This document shows, piece after piece, positions 23,947 to 35,578 of a DNA stretch of 64,000 nt. Both the position numbers and the translations under genes were made by a program. Every line of letters starts with the position of its first letter. The first letter of the stretch is position 1. The notes under the pieces are model-generated. The model did not search any database. It was not told where the DNA came from and saw only the letters and a program-made list of their open reading frames with translations. This stretch comes from Solenopsis invicta (lineage: Eukaryota; Arthropoda; Insecta; Hymenoptera; Formicidae): NCBI RefSeq assembly GCF_016802725.1, contig NC_052672.1, positions 10,116,710 to 10,180,709 of the forward strand, read 5' to 3'.

Positions 23947-25301
23947 TTAGCGCTCCTGAATAAAGTTCTTAACATTGGTCTCGGTGGCGTTGTTTTGCCG
24001 TGTGATCATAAGGTACTCCTCGGTGATCTCCTCGGGCTGAATCTTGTTAAAATACGTCTCCCGCTCCTTGTATACATAGTATGTATCATCAAAGTTAAAA
24101 TGCAATCCCAAAACTATGTTTAATGCGGAGGTGTCATATGCGTGACAACCAGAATATCGATATTGTGGCTTTTTGTTGAATCTACAGCCCGCCGATTGTG
24201 CGCCTACAAATATTCCATTAAAAACTCAATATAAGTGATTGAAAAATTCCTAAACATTTTTTCAGCAAAACAAAAAATTACAGAAAGATACAGGAGTATA
24301 AAAATTGGAAATTATATGTAAAATTACAAAGAAAGTACCTACCAATGGGGGAGATACAATCCCTCGTTAATGCACACTGGACCCAAGGCAGCATTACTTT
24401 TTCCCTAATGTCTTTGAAGTTGCTAATTATTAAGTGTGATGCTCTAATCAGTGGCAGAAAAAAGAAGCTCTCAGCAGAGGCATGAAAGTACTCGTACATC
24501 TTTGGATGCGTCAGTGAACTAATGGCGTGCCTTGTAGGCCAAGTCAAAATTCCAGATTTTGGACAGAGATATTTTGCGATGTCTGACGAATTCAGACGCA
24601 CATTGGAATCCATATAGATTATACTACCTAGTGTATTTAAAGCTGTCTGCAGCATAAAAGCATTATTTAATTAGTATGGTACTTTCCCACAACAAAAAAT
24701 AAACATTCTAAAGGATTACTCACTTGAATAACTAAAGGTCTATAAACATGAAGCGTGTCATCTTCAACGTGAGCAGGGAATGGATTTAAATCAAAGTGAG
24801 TCACATTACATCTCGAAGAATTACAGGCGAGCCTAACATTTTGCAAAGAATCTTCGTTTAAACCGACGCTATAAATTACAATACTATTATTTGGCAAAAA
24901 ATGGCTGACGTTTCTAACGAAGCCATAAATATATTGCTCGTTTCCAGGCCTTACGAGCGACACAACCGTTACATTATGAGGTTTGGAACTGATCGGTGTG
25001 GTGGTTGTTTGTCCATCCAGACCAAGCAATGCAAGGTACTTGGAATCAGTTACCAGACGTTTCTCCTCAACGTCTTTTAAATTTTCCTAAAAGCAAAATC
25101 CTGCGTGTAAGATTCGTGAGAAGAATAAACGGCAAAGTAAAGCTTATTGAATAATTATGTATTTACCTGGAAGCTCCGCAACTGTTTGTGAGTCTCCGTC
25201 ACCAGAGTCTGTATGGAAGGTCGTTGATTGCTGAAGGCGATGAAAACGATGCTGCTCCCTGCTATGCAGATAAGCAACAATAGCAGGCCCTTGATACGCA
25301 T
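23947..25301 (-). CDS. Type II membrane protein, glycosyltransferase-like family of unknown function, 352 aa
   Basis: Four exons join in frame: 25301-25167, 25086-24724, 24646-24343 and 24203-23947 (TAA). The N-terminus MRIK precedes one hydrophobic helix at about residues 5-23, a signal anchor placing the rest in the Golgi/ER lumen or outside. The lumenal part has a beta-strand start (NVTVVSLVRP), the motif YRPLVIQ, then IIYMDSNVR near 175-183, which resembles the acidic metal-site strand of GT-A enzymes, then LPWVQCAL and CISPIGAQ, and a C-terminal GCHAYDTSALNIVLG. Several N-glycosylation sequons (NVT, NVS, NSS, NAT) support a secretory location. From memory this order of motifs matches a DUF1647-type family in nematodes and insects; substrate unknown. 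I chose 25301 because the other upstream ATG frame lacks the hydrophobic anchor and does not join exon 2. Confidence 0.7.
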
Positions 25302-26590
25302 CGCTCATCGTTTAATAAGATTTTGTGGGCAATCAGAGACGATAATACCGACTATGTTGCGTCCAAAACGTTCCCTTTAGGTTAGTTTCTTGTTGCAGCC
25401 TCATAATACGTTACGTTGCAAAAGATTGAACACTGTATAAACTCATATCCGGATGCACGAGTAATCAACGCGGTTTATCTGATTAATGTTTACAAATTTA
25501 CAAACAATTAGATCAAGGCCTCCGATAACAAACTATTCCCGCGACAACCCGACGAACGTTTTCATTCCTAGGGGATTTCATTCTGCATAAAACACGACGT
25601 GAAGTTGTTAAAGCAGTGATGTCAGAACGAAGCTCCCCATGACAGATAGAGGGAATATACAAACACATATGTTGTATATACGTGTATGTTACGAGCGAGT
25701 CAGGAGTGTACATCTTCGAATACTAGAAGGCCCTGCGCACAATGGAGGAATATTAAGACATTAGGAAGAGGAATTAAAATTTTAGAATCAGTTTTTTAAA
25801 TAAATACTGAATGTAACGCGCAATGAATATTAATAAGCCCTACTGAAAAAAATCACGTGACAAAATCACATGATAAAATCACGTCACGTAATGAAATGTT
25901 CCAAATCAATATGTAATTTTTGAAAATTATAAGGTTTAAAAATCAAGTACTATTAAAAAAATCATATTATTTTTAAAAAATTAGATAAATGTACATTTAA
26001 TTAATTAAAAAAAAGTTGTGTGATTTCTTAATATTACGTAATTTTCAAAACCTGATTTTCAAAAATCACGTACTGATTTGGAACATTTCATTACGTGATT
26101 TATGTCATTAATTACGTGACTTGTTACGTGATTTTATTATGTGATTTTGTCACGTGATTTTTTTCAATAGGGAGATATGACACATAAATGAGTCATAACA
26201 CAATTAACTTATTATTATTTATCTATAGTGTTTTTTTTTAGGAAATTGATTCTAAAACTTTAATTCCTATTTCTAAGCTATATTTCAAAATATTCTCTCC
26301 AAGGAAAATTTTACTCGATGTAATTGCAGTATACATTACGTGTACTATGTACTTCGAGTAAAGTTAAATTCGGAAAGGACGTTTTGAAATTTAACTTAAG
26401 TCAATACAATTTATATTTAAAAAAGTAGAAAAAATGGAAACCTATAGTTTCAGTCGTAATAAATTTCGTATAAAAATTTATAAGAGAGAAAGAGATTTAC
26501 TGTAAAAATTTCAAATGATTTTTATGAAATATGCATATGGTACGTTATTATAACGAACACGAATACGTTCGCTGTTGAGTTTGCTTGGTA
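25302..26590. other. Spacer between the glycosyltransferase-like gene and the array
   Basis: Contains the presumed promoter of the minus-strand gene and the MITE at 25838-26172. I see no gene. Confidence 0.5.
25838..26172. repeat. MITE with CCCTA(C/T)TGAAAAAAATCACG ends
   Basis: A 335-base palindromic element. Both termini read CCCTA(C/T)TGAAAAAAATCACG inward, followed by repeated AAAATCAC(G/A) units on each arm and a shared CGTAATGAAATGTTCC segment. AT-rich centre, no coding capacity. It lies between the glycosyltransferase-like gene and the chemosensory array. Confidence 0.7.
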
Positions 26591-26871
26591 AAAAACGATA
26601 ATGTACAAAATGATAATGTAACGATACTGTTATTAATGTCCATTTCTGCCATTGTATATTTGTTTGTAATCTCGGTTAAACTAGTTCATATATTTTTTTA
26701 ACTATGAATTCAGAAAAGATAAAAAGTGAATTAAACCAATCAAAGTTAATTCACCTTGATGGACATTAAGATTACAAGTTTTCATTATAGATAGATGGAG
26801 CATTGAGAACGATTAATATTCAACAACGTAACACGCAATGCGGAAAACCAAAGCATAAAAACTACGATCAA

Positions 26872-26872
26872 A

Positions 26873-26904
<32 letters not shown>
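26872..26904. repeat. (TA)n microsatellite of unit 1
   Basis: An uninterrupted TA tract at the position where units 2 and 3 carry longer ACAT/TA arrays. The hAT-like element begins right after it. Confidence 0.85.
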
Positions 26905-26907
<3 letters not shown>

Positions 26908-26909
<2 letters not shown>

Positions 26910-28174
26910 AGGGGGAATTCACAACCCAAAATTTTGTACACCAATGCCGATTTTTGGCATTGCTGTAAAACACTGCCGACATTTTTGTACACTGCCGACA
27001 ATGCTTATTGTTAGTCAATGCCTACAATGCCGTCAATCCTATATTAAAATTAAGGCAATGCCATGCAATTATGAACACTACCGCGTGCCCATACGCCAAT
27101 GCCTGCACAAGAATTCTAAAGCTTTCCCGAAGTATTCTACACAATAATATAAAAAACTTCCAAAAATTTTATTTACGAACTGTATCTATACATTTTAATG
27201 TAATTGCACATTATTATGTGCTGTCTTATGCATATAACTTCAAACAATGGAACACTAAAAATAATAATAAAAATAATCAAAATAATGACCTTGATATTGT
27301 ATTTGTTTGTAATCAAAATAAATTTTAAACATTCTTCTTTAAAAATTCTATACATTTTACTGTAATTGCACATTATTATGTGATGTCTTATGCATAGGTA
27401 TACCTAACTTCAAACAATAGAATACTAAAAATAACAATGTCTGTTAAGTTAGCACCCCCACCACAAAAAATCGAAACGCCACTTATGCCAAAATTAAGTG
27501 CTTTTTATGTGCTAATTATGTACCCTATTTGAAATTTTTGTGCCCGAGCGGTTTAGCAGGAAAATGAGATTGAAGGTGAGGGTGCCAGCTTAACGTTAAG
27601 CCAGCACTAACTCATATAAATAATTAATAAAATAAAAAAATAACTACACTAGAATTAAGTGCTTTTTATGTGCTTTCCAACGATATATAAATAAATGTTC
27701 GTACTCAATCTCTTCGACCAGAAAATCGTCCCGAAAGTACGAATACACATTAACGGTACAAGAGTAAAGTACCAGAAAGAAAACAATTCTGAAACTGATT
27801 ATAGGCTTAAAATATTCTCCTATTTATGTGCTTTCGAAATATGCAAGACCAGATTTTTGTGCTCAACCACGTGATCGAAAAACCGATCCTGAAGTGAGCA
27901 CCCCACCGTTCAGGTACAAGAGTAAACTACCAGAAAGAAAGCAATTATGAAATTGATTATAGGCTTAAAATATTCTTTTATTTATGTACTTTCGGAATAT
28001 GCAAGAAAAAATTTGTGTGCTCAACCCCATGATCGAAAAACCGACTCTGAAGTGAGCTCACCACTCCCCAACCACTGACGACAATGCCGTCAATATTATA
28101 GGTCACTGCTTACTTTTTTCGGCAGTCGACTGCTGAAATTTTGTACACCAATGCCGGCTGTGAATTTCCCCTCG
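26908..28174. mobile_element. hAT-like non-autonomous transposon, 1,267 bp
   Basis: Flanked by an exact 8-bp direct repeat TATATGCG (26900-26907 and 28175-28182). The ends CGAGGGGGAATTCACAAC and its near-complement at the right (GTGAATTTCCCCTCG) form TIRs; a second inner pair, TTTTGTACACCAATGCCG, occurs as a direct copy near both ends. An 8-bp duplication points to hAT or P types. Inside are two pairs of direct repeats: about 100 bases (27150-27280 against 27338-27440) and about 155 bases (27750-27905 against 27906-28062). No transposase frame is found. Sister units lack it, so it inserted after duplication of the array. Confidence 0.8.
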
Positions 28175-28463
28175 TATATGCGGAATGCAAAACGTGGAAA
28201 TATGCGACATGTAAGATAAACGTAACTCAAATATCTTGTGTATTTCTCTGCTTTATCTTAGAATAATTTCTAGAACGTGAGCAAAAAATTATGCAAATAA
28301 AAAGGTAATAACGTCTATTAAGCTAACATAGCATATCTGAATATAATTTATGTAAAATTATTTGATATTTTTTGCTCATAAATTGCTCTGTTTTTTTTTA
28401 TTTTTTGCTTCAGCCGATTCGCAAAAAACATGGCTCTTGTAATTTTAACTCGTGCCTAATATA

Positions 28464-28562
28464 GCCGCCTCATTAAGGATTTTCTACGTCTGTGTTCATA
28501 CTACACACTCATATTTAAGTGTGTAATATGAACACAGATATGGAATAACCTTATTGAGGCGG
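28464..28562. repeat. 99-bp hairpin MITE
   Basis: GCCGCCTCATTAAGG at the left is mirrored by CCTTATTGAGGCGGC at the right, with arms extending through TGTGTTCATA and ACACACT to a tiny loop. It is absent from the equivalent positions of the other units. Confidence 0.7.
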
Positions 28563-29663
28563 CCATAGTTAAAATCCCAATATTAGATCAAAATTAAACC
28601 ACAAAAGAAAAAAGTAGAAAATTAGAAACAAATATGCACTTTTTTCTAAAATAAAAATATTGAGAATAAAATAATTAATTAGTAAAAAAATAGTAATTTA
28701 TACTGTTGTTAATATCCATCTCTATTTCTAATTTAGATTAACTTTGTCTTTAATGTCGGTTTAACTTTCCACTTTTTTAATACTAAGAATTTGAAAAAGA
28801 TAAAGAGACACTATTTTTTCTAATTAATTATTCTATTCTCAAGTTTTTTAATCTTATAAAATCCTAGCGAATCGAAAAATAGTATATTTTTTAACATCTT
28901 ATTGATAAAACAGTTTTGTTTATATACATATATGTGTGAGTGTATGTTTCTGTTTTGGAAATATACATGTATGTTTGTTAAAAAAAAATTATTCAAAATT
29001 ACATTGAAAACGTTATTAAATTTTGAATGCTTTCTTTTATAAAACATTTTTAAAAGTAATAGCCGTGATAAATCAAACATGACTTATTGAACCGAATGGA
29101 AATTTTAAAGTAATATTTGTAATAATATTTGTTATCAAATTACAATAGCTTTTTTCAATTAAAAATTTTTTTCTTAAATTACAACAAAAAGAAGAAAGAA
29201 TTTTATCGGAAAAATGTAATTTTTAAATTCAAATATGTACAGTTTTATAAAAAATAAAATTTAAGAAAATTTCTTTCAGGATCTGAAAATGTCAAGTGTA
29301 AAAAAAATTGTTTCCTAATTTCAGATAATTGATCGATTTTTAATTGTGGCTAAAATGCAGAACTACTTTATAAGTTCAAGTTTCAAAACTATCAGAAATT
29401 ATTATGTTTATAAAAAATTTATTCATGAGAGTTGTTAATACCTGCACATTTTTCAGGGAACTGTAAGTTGTATTTGCATAATTATAGAGGTTTTAATAAT
29501 TATTCAAATGTAAAACATTATTACATGCGGAAATGATTTAAGTAAAATAATCACAATTGTTTTTTTTTCACTTGCAATCAGGTAAGCGAAATATTATGCA
29601 TGATATGTTAATATCTAGATTAGTTATTATCTTAAACATCGCCATTTTTTTCTTTATGCTAAC

Positions 29664-29701
29664 TATATAAAAGACACGCAAATTTGATCACTTATTTAGT
29701 A
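29664..29701 (+). promoter_or_regulatory. Core promoter of chemosensory gene 1
   Basis: TATATAAAA at 29664-29672 is followed about 30 bases later by TTAGT, a one-base variant of the arthropod initiator TCAGT seen in copies 2 and 3. The 5' UTR would be about 36 bases. Confidence 0.7.
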
Positions 29702-29733
29702 TCTCACGTGTTACTGTGAAAATAGAAGAAACG

Positions 29734-31357
29734 ATGGCTCGGTTAAGCTGCATCGTAACAGTCATCGGTATTGCACTGATGTGTGTTGCGGCACAAGATC
29801 TCTATTCAGATAAGTTCGACCACATTGACGTTGCGAGTATCGTTACGAACGATAAATTGCGTAATGAATATTATAGTTGTATTATGGATACTTCGCCATG
29901 CAAAACAGCCGATGCGAAGTTCCTTAAAGGTATTTCTATTCAGAGTATTGCAACAAATAGAATTTTATGACAGATTCTTTAATTAATTAGGAAGCAACTA
30001 TTTTTCAATACATTAATCAATTATTTTTTATGTATCAGTAGTTTTGTAATAATTAAATTTGAATTGTACATAAGTAAGAAACTTCTGACAAAAGCAATAA
30101 AGAAAACGACTAAATAAATAATAATTTTCAGCTAATTTTGAGAAAATAATTTTTCATTCTAGAAACTTAAGTTTTCCTTATTTTATTGTGCTAACATTTT
30201 AGAACTTTTAGGGGGAAAATGATTAAATATTTTTAAAATAAATTATTCGTATTTTTATTTAAAAATGGAAAATCAATTTTTAAACAATAATAAAGGACAA
30301 AGAAAAATTTTTTTAAAAGTATTTATCACTTTTCTAAAAAATTCTTGAAAATTTTATAAAAGAATTAGCGTGATAAATTAGAAAACCTATTTAATTAGAA
30401 AGATATAATACACAGTTAAAAATATTTGAAAATTTTAAACGTTATAATATTAACAGCATATTTTGAATTTTTTCTAAGGAAAAACTGACATTAAAAGGAC
30501 CCCGCAGAACTATTTTTTTATGGAAAATGGCTTTCGGTTAATATTTTTAAAAATTTGATATGTTGTAGTTTTCAACACGTAGAACAAAAGTGTCCAAGGC
30601 CTCAAGGTCCGATTACAAGTAGTTTTCGAGAGCACTCCAAAGTTGGACTTTTCGCTGCAATAAGGTACGAAAAGTCCAACTTTGGAGTTCTGTATCTAGA
30701 AAACTACCCGTGATCAGACCTTGGGGCCATAACTTTTGTTTTACGTGTTGAAAACTACAACATATCAAATTTTTTCAAAAATTAGCCGAAAGCCATTTCG
30801 TATAAGGATTCTGCGGGATCCTTTAATTAAAGATTATGTCATTCAAATCTTACACAATTAATATTAATAGACATCCTAAATGTGCACAAGAAATATTATA
30901 TATTTTATTTAGAATAATTAATCAGAAATTTTTATGTCATTAACTTTTGAAGAAATTTTCTAATTTCTGAAAATTATAACGAAAAAGAAGTGTGTTCTTA
31001 TTCTTTGTAAAAACCGCACATATATATCGGTAAGATATTTTTACTGTTTCAAACTTACTTTCCTAACATTTTATCTATATTTATTAATTATATGAATGCA
31101 CAAAAAGAGAGAGACAGATAAAAATAAAAGACAGAATATAAAATTTTAAGCTTTCTTAAATACAACATATTTCAAGTTATCTTGTTTTAATTTCAGAGAT
31201 TTTTGCCGAAGCTCTAAATAATGACTGTAAAAAATGTACTGAGAAACAAAAGGAACATATGAAGACTATACAGGATTGGTATACAACAAATAAACCTGAT
31301 GAATGGCAAGCTGCCGTTGCAAAAGCTGAGGATTTAAAAAAGAACGCTCGTAAATAA
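29734..31357 (+). CDS. Chemosensory protein 1 of 4 (OS-D / CSP family), 118 aa
   Basis: Exons 29734-29929 and 31197-31357 (TAA). The intron falls one base after a Lys codon, the usual CSP intron site. A signal peptide of about 20 residues (MARLSCIVTVIGIALMCVAA) precedes a mature protein of about 98 aa with the four CSP cysteines in C-x6-C-x19-C-x2-C spacing (YYSCIMDTSPC, then DCKKC), the EKQKEHM helix, WYTTNKPDEW and a Lys-rich tail. CSPs are small soluble helical carriers of hydrophobic ligands secreted into sensillar lymph and other tissues. An upstream in-frame GTG is ignored because ATG at 29734 sits at the signal peptide. Compared with copies 2-4 it lacks one Glu at the mature N-terminus and one or more residues near the C-terminus. 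The intron holds a 328-bp palindromic MITE. Confidence 0.92.
30496..30823. repeat. 328-bp palindromic MITE in the intron of chemosensory gene 1
   Basis: Almost fully self-complementary. The arms start AGGACCCCGCAGAA and end TTCTGCGGGATCCT, and share GGCTTTCGG, TTGTAGTTTTCAACACGT and AAAAGTCCAACTTTGGAGT; the loop is only about 15 bases. Sister introns lack it. Comparison with the sisters suggests insertion between AAAA and TTTAA, and no clear target duplication can be fixed. Confidence 0.8.
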
Positions 31358-31787
31358 CGCTGCTAAAACAAACGGACAAGAAAAACATGAAAACAACAGG
31401 AAATATTAATTATCTATAAAGTTATTGAATCTTTTATTCAACAACATCTCTTGGAGAAATAGAGGAAAATTTTGAGTTGTTATAATTATTAGCTTAATTA
31501 ATTCTTGTATTGTAATAACGTGTTGTTGAAATATATTATACAGAAATACAATAGGATTTGACTTTATTTCATAAAAATGTTAGCATTAATTTAACCATTA
31601 ATTTCTCCAGTACAAATTATGCTACTTATTTGAAATATAATTATTCGATAAATACGTGTAAAAAAAATTAACAAAACAATAATCTCATAGTCTAACTTAT
31701 ATCTTTATAAAAAATCGAAAATTTTATTCAGAAACAAAAATCTATCGTTAAAAACTGTTGGAATCTAACTTACTCATAGTTGGGGGC

Positions 31788-31948
31788 GATTGTGAAGTGG
31801 CCTCTCCAAAATTATTTTTTAAGTAACTTTTTTATTAGAAATATGCAAACGAAAATATAAAGTGTGTATAAATATGCAAACAATGAGCAACCAAATGAGT
31901 TAAAAAAAATTAACTTTTTTTTAATGTTGGGGGGCTTACTTCACACGG
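31788..31948. repeat. Short relative of the fold-back family, copy a (copy b at 40747-40907)
   Basis: A 160-base TIR element ends in TACTTCACACGGG. Its reverse reads CCGTGTGAAGTAAGC, close to the CCGGTGTGAAGTTAGCGCC end of the 825-bp element at 16076-16900. The left end TTGTGAAGTGGCC is its inverted partner. Both units 1 and 2 carry it at the same place, so it predates their duplication. Confidence 0.55.
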
Positions 31949-33220
31949 GTTCATGTTGACCTTCTTTGCACGATACATTCAGGACTTTTAATTTTCGCTT
32001 GTGTAAACCTAAAAAAAAGATATGATTAATATATCACCAAGTGATCCACACATGATAGAATGGTATAATTCCTAATGACAGTGGACTTTGTTAAGGAATA
32101 CACAACAATCCAATCATGTAATTATGATTAGCAGCCACTGAATGGATTTGTCCAACTCCAGTCTAAATCTTTGATTTAATGTGAAAGCAAAATTAAAATT
32201 ATGTATAGTTTGACAATAAGGACATTACATAATTAAAAAAATTAAGTTGCGTTACTCGTATTTTTTTTTTTCAATTGCTCTCCGAAGACAATTTGACAAC
32301 AGCTAGCTATAAATATCACAGTTTGTTTACATGCCTTTTATATGTATTTACGTGTTTAATTATATTTATATTTACGTAAGTAATATATATTGCAAGTAAA
32401 TTTTTAATTTAACAATAATTAACAACAGATAATATTTATTTGTTATTTATATATTTTGTTTTATCTTATTTCTTGTTTCTTTTAGAAATAGCAATTTTTT
32501 AGTTATATCGTTATTTAACAAATGGGCGATATATGATTTTCTTTTTCTTTTCTTTATGCTAATTTTTTTATATTCTGAACTGGCTCGATACATATAGATT
32601 TATATCAAGCATACTTTACTACGTGCAGCATTCATATATCTATATGTTTGTAATATTTAAAATAAATAACAAAATATTTAAAGATACTAAAAAATACTTA
32701 AAGCAAGACGAATTTTTTAATTTAATATAATAAGTAAATAAATTTTAAATAACTTTATTAATTTAAATTTTCTAAAACATAACGATTTATTTTCTGTGTG
32801 CATAGCTTCTGTACTTTTACAAAATTCTGAAAGAAATTAAGTTCTAATTTAATTAATTAAATAATCGATTTTTAGTAAATTTAGTGAACTTAAAAAAAGG
32901 TTAATTTATTAATAAACGTGCATTTATATAAAATTAAAACAAAAATGTTTAATTTTATATATGTATTTTATATCACAATCCATAACATTTATTATTTTCA
33001 TTAATAATTAAAAATAATTATTTATTACAATTAAGAAAGCTCGTAAAAAAATTTATATGTAAACCATATTATATGAATTAGTTTTGATTTCTCTAAAATT
33101 TCACAATAGCAGGATTCTATAACTCTAACGAGTAATATCGATACAGTTGTTAAGAATTACATAATCTCGTTATTGTCCCTACATCATTGTATTGCCGTTG
33201 TACAAATATTACATATGGTA

Positions 33221-33362
33221 CACTTTAAAATCTTTGGAGTGAAATCCCACTCTAAAAGTGTGAAAATCCTGCCAGTCTTGATAAAGAGTGGCAGGATTTT
33301 CACACTTTTAGAGTGGAATTCCACACTTTTAGATGAAATTCCACTCCACAAAATTTAGAGAG
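33221..33362. repeat. 142-bp hairpin MITE flanked by TA
   Basis: Arms around GGAGTGAAATCCCACTCT and CTAAAAGTGTGAAAATCCTG are mirrored after a short loop. TA precedes and follows, and unit 3 shows the empty site (GGTAAAAAC). This fits a Tc1/mariner-type non-autonomous insertion younger than the unit 1/unit 2 duplication. Confidence 0.75.
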
Positions 33363-33649
33363 TAAAAACATTACAAAATGATAATGTAACGATACTGTTA
33401 TTAATATCCATTTCTACCATTGTATATTTGTTTGTAATCTCGGTTTAACTAGTTTATATATATTTTTTTAACACTAAGAATTCGGAAAAGATAAAGAGTG
33501 AATTAAACCAAACAAAGCTAATCTACGCCTTGACGGACATTAAGATTACAGACTTCTGCTATAGATAGATGGAGCATTGAGAAAAATTAATATTCAACAA
33601 CGTAACACGCAATGCGGAAAACCAAAGCATAAAGATCATGATCAGAATA

Positions 33650-33672
33650 CATACATACATACGTACATGCAT

Positions 33673-33732
<60 letters not shown>
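33650..33732. repeat. (ACAT)n/(TA)n microsatellite of unit 2
   Basis: About ten interrupted ACAT-type repeats followed by roughly 25 TA repeats, at the same position as the arrays of units 1 and 3. Confidence 0.85.
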
Positions 33733-33737
<5 letters not shown>

Positions 33738-34738
33738 GAAAAATGTAAAACGCAAAAACATACGGTATGTAAGAGAAATATAACTTGTGCGTCAAATATC
33801 TCGTGTATTTTTCTGCTTCATCTTAGAATTATGTCTAGAACGTAAGCAAAAAATTATGCATATCAAAAGGTAATAACGTCTATTGAGCTAGCATAGTATG
33901 TCCGAATGTAATTTATGTAAAATTTATTTTTATTTTTTGCTTATTAATTGCCTTGTTTTTCTATTTTTTGTTTCAGCCAATTCACAAACAACATGGCTAT
34001 ATTAGCTCGAAATTAAAGCACAAAAGAAAAAAGTAGAGAATTAGATACAAATATGCATTTTTGCCTAGGGGGAAACTGAAAATAAAATAATTAATTAGCA
34101 GAAAAATATTAACTAATACTGTCGTTAATATCCATTTCTATTTCTAATGTAGATTAACTTTAACTATGATATTGGTTTAACTTATTTATACTTTTTTAAT
34201 GCTAAGAATTTGTAAAAGATAAAGAGACATTATTTTCTCTAATTAATTATTCTATTTTCAATTTTTTTGATCTTATAAAATTCTAGCAAATTAAAAAATA
34301 AGATATTTTTCAAGACCATGTTGAAGAAACAGTTTGTTTATATTCATGTACGTAGGAGTGTATGTTTCTGTTTTGAAAATATACATGTATGTTTGTTAAA
34401 AAAAATTATTCAAAATTACATTGAAAACGTTACTAAATTTTGAATGTGTTCTTTTATAAAACTTTTTTAAAAGCAATAGCCATGATAAATCAAACATGAC
34501 TTATTGAACCGAATTGAAATTTTAAAGCAATGTTTGTAATAATGTTTGGCATCAAATTACGATAGCTTTTTTTAATTCAAAACTTTTTTCTTAAATTACA
34601 ACAAAAAGAAAAAAGAATTTTTTCAGAAAAATGTAATTTTCAAATTCAAATATGTACAGTTTTGTATAAAATAAAATTTAAGAAAATTTTCTTTAAGATC
34701 TACAAATGACAAGTGAAAAAAAAAATTATTTTTTAAGT

Positions 34739-35297
34739 GGTAACACACCACTGTAGAATTTTCAAAAAAATTGATTTTCTTTTTCTTTTGCTTAAATGAT
34801 GCTTTAAGGTCTTAGAAATAAGGTACAAAAGGTCTAAAAGCAAAGAAGGATCTCTAAGTGTCATTTTTGGAAGTTTAAAGGATTGTACTTTAAAGCATCG
34901 TACTTCTTTATTAAACAATTTTCTGCAAAATTTTTGCCAAAATATAAATATTTTTTTTCAAACTTGTGTCATTATATATAAAAAAATTCTTTTTTAATTT
35001 CCGTACGTAGTTCGCTAACTAATGACATAAAGAATTTTAAAAAAATTGGTGTTTTGTTTTAAAGCAAAAATTAGAGCAGATTTTGGTGCGGCAGTAAGGC
35101 ACCTTCCGAAACGAGTAGTTATTTTTGCCAAGTTTGTTACCGCCATTTTGTAATAAAAAAATGCAAAAAAAATTTTTTTAATACTTTAAAGTAAGTAGAA
35201 TAGGGTGCTTAAAACGGATTGTGCGTTACCGTTTTTGTTTTCCCATAAAAATGATCAAAAATGAGTTTTTTTGGAGGCTTTACAGTGGTGTTACCTC
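34739..35297. mobile_element. 560-bp TIR element in unit 2 (truncated copy in unit 3 at about 43063-43412)
   Basis: The ends GGTAACACACCACTGTAGA and TTTACAGTGGTGTTACC are inverted repeats. Units 1 and 4 have continuous sequence at this point. In unit 3 the left part is missing through a deletion that also removes neighbouring unit sequence, leaving the right part from the CAAACTTGTGTCATTATATA motif onward. No coding frame. The shared insertion groups units 2 and 3. Confidence 0.75.
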
Positions 35298-35578
35298 TTA
35301 ATTTCAGATAATTTATCGATTCTCAATTGTGGCTGATATGCTACTACTTTATAAGTTAAAGTTTCAAAATTATCAGAAATTATTATATTTATATAATATG
35401 TATTTATGAGAGTTATTAATGTTTGAGTACATTTTTCTGAGAACTACAAGTTGCAAGTGAATAATTATAAAGATTTTAATAAATTATTTAAATGCAAATT
35501 TGCATTATTGTCTGCAGAAATGCTTTAAGTACAATCATTACAACTGTTTTTTTTTCACTTACAATCAGGTAAGTAATT

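Larger units (their letters stand above)
31358..33365. other. 3' flank of chemosensory unit 1
   Basis: AT-rich sequence closely matching the 3' flank of unit 2 (40690-42175) and, over its last part, of unit 3. Apart from the elements listed separately I see no gene. Confidence 0.5.

Noticed and set aside
27530..27560. tRNA-like CCCGAGCGGTTTAG string
   Set aside because: Only a partial A-box-like match; no cloverleaf can be drawn and no B box follows at proper distance.
29581..29590. CAG-GTAAG-like site upstream of each chemosensory gene as a splice donor of a leader exon
   Set aside because: The TATA box and initiator lie downstream of it, and no acceptor is found between the initiator and the ATG.
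30491..30830. TTAA target duplication suggesting a piggyBac-type MITE in the intron of chemosensory gene 1
   Set aside because: Comparison with the empty sites in the other three introns shows the flanking TTAA motifs were already present and are not a duplication.
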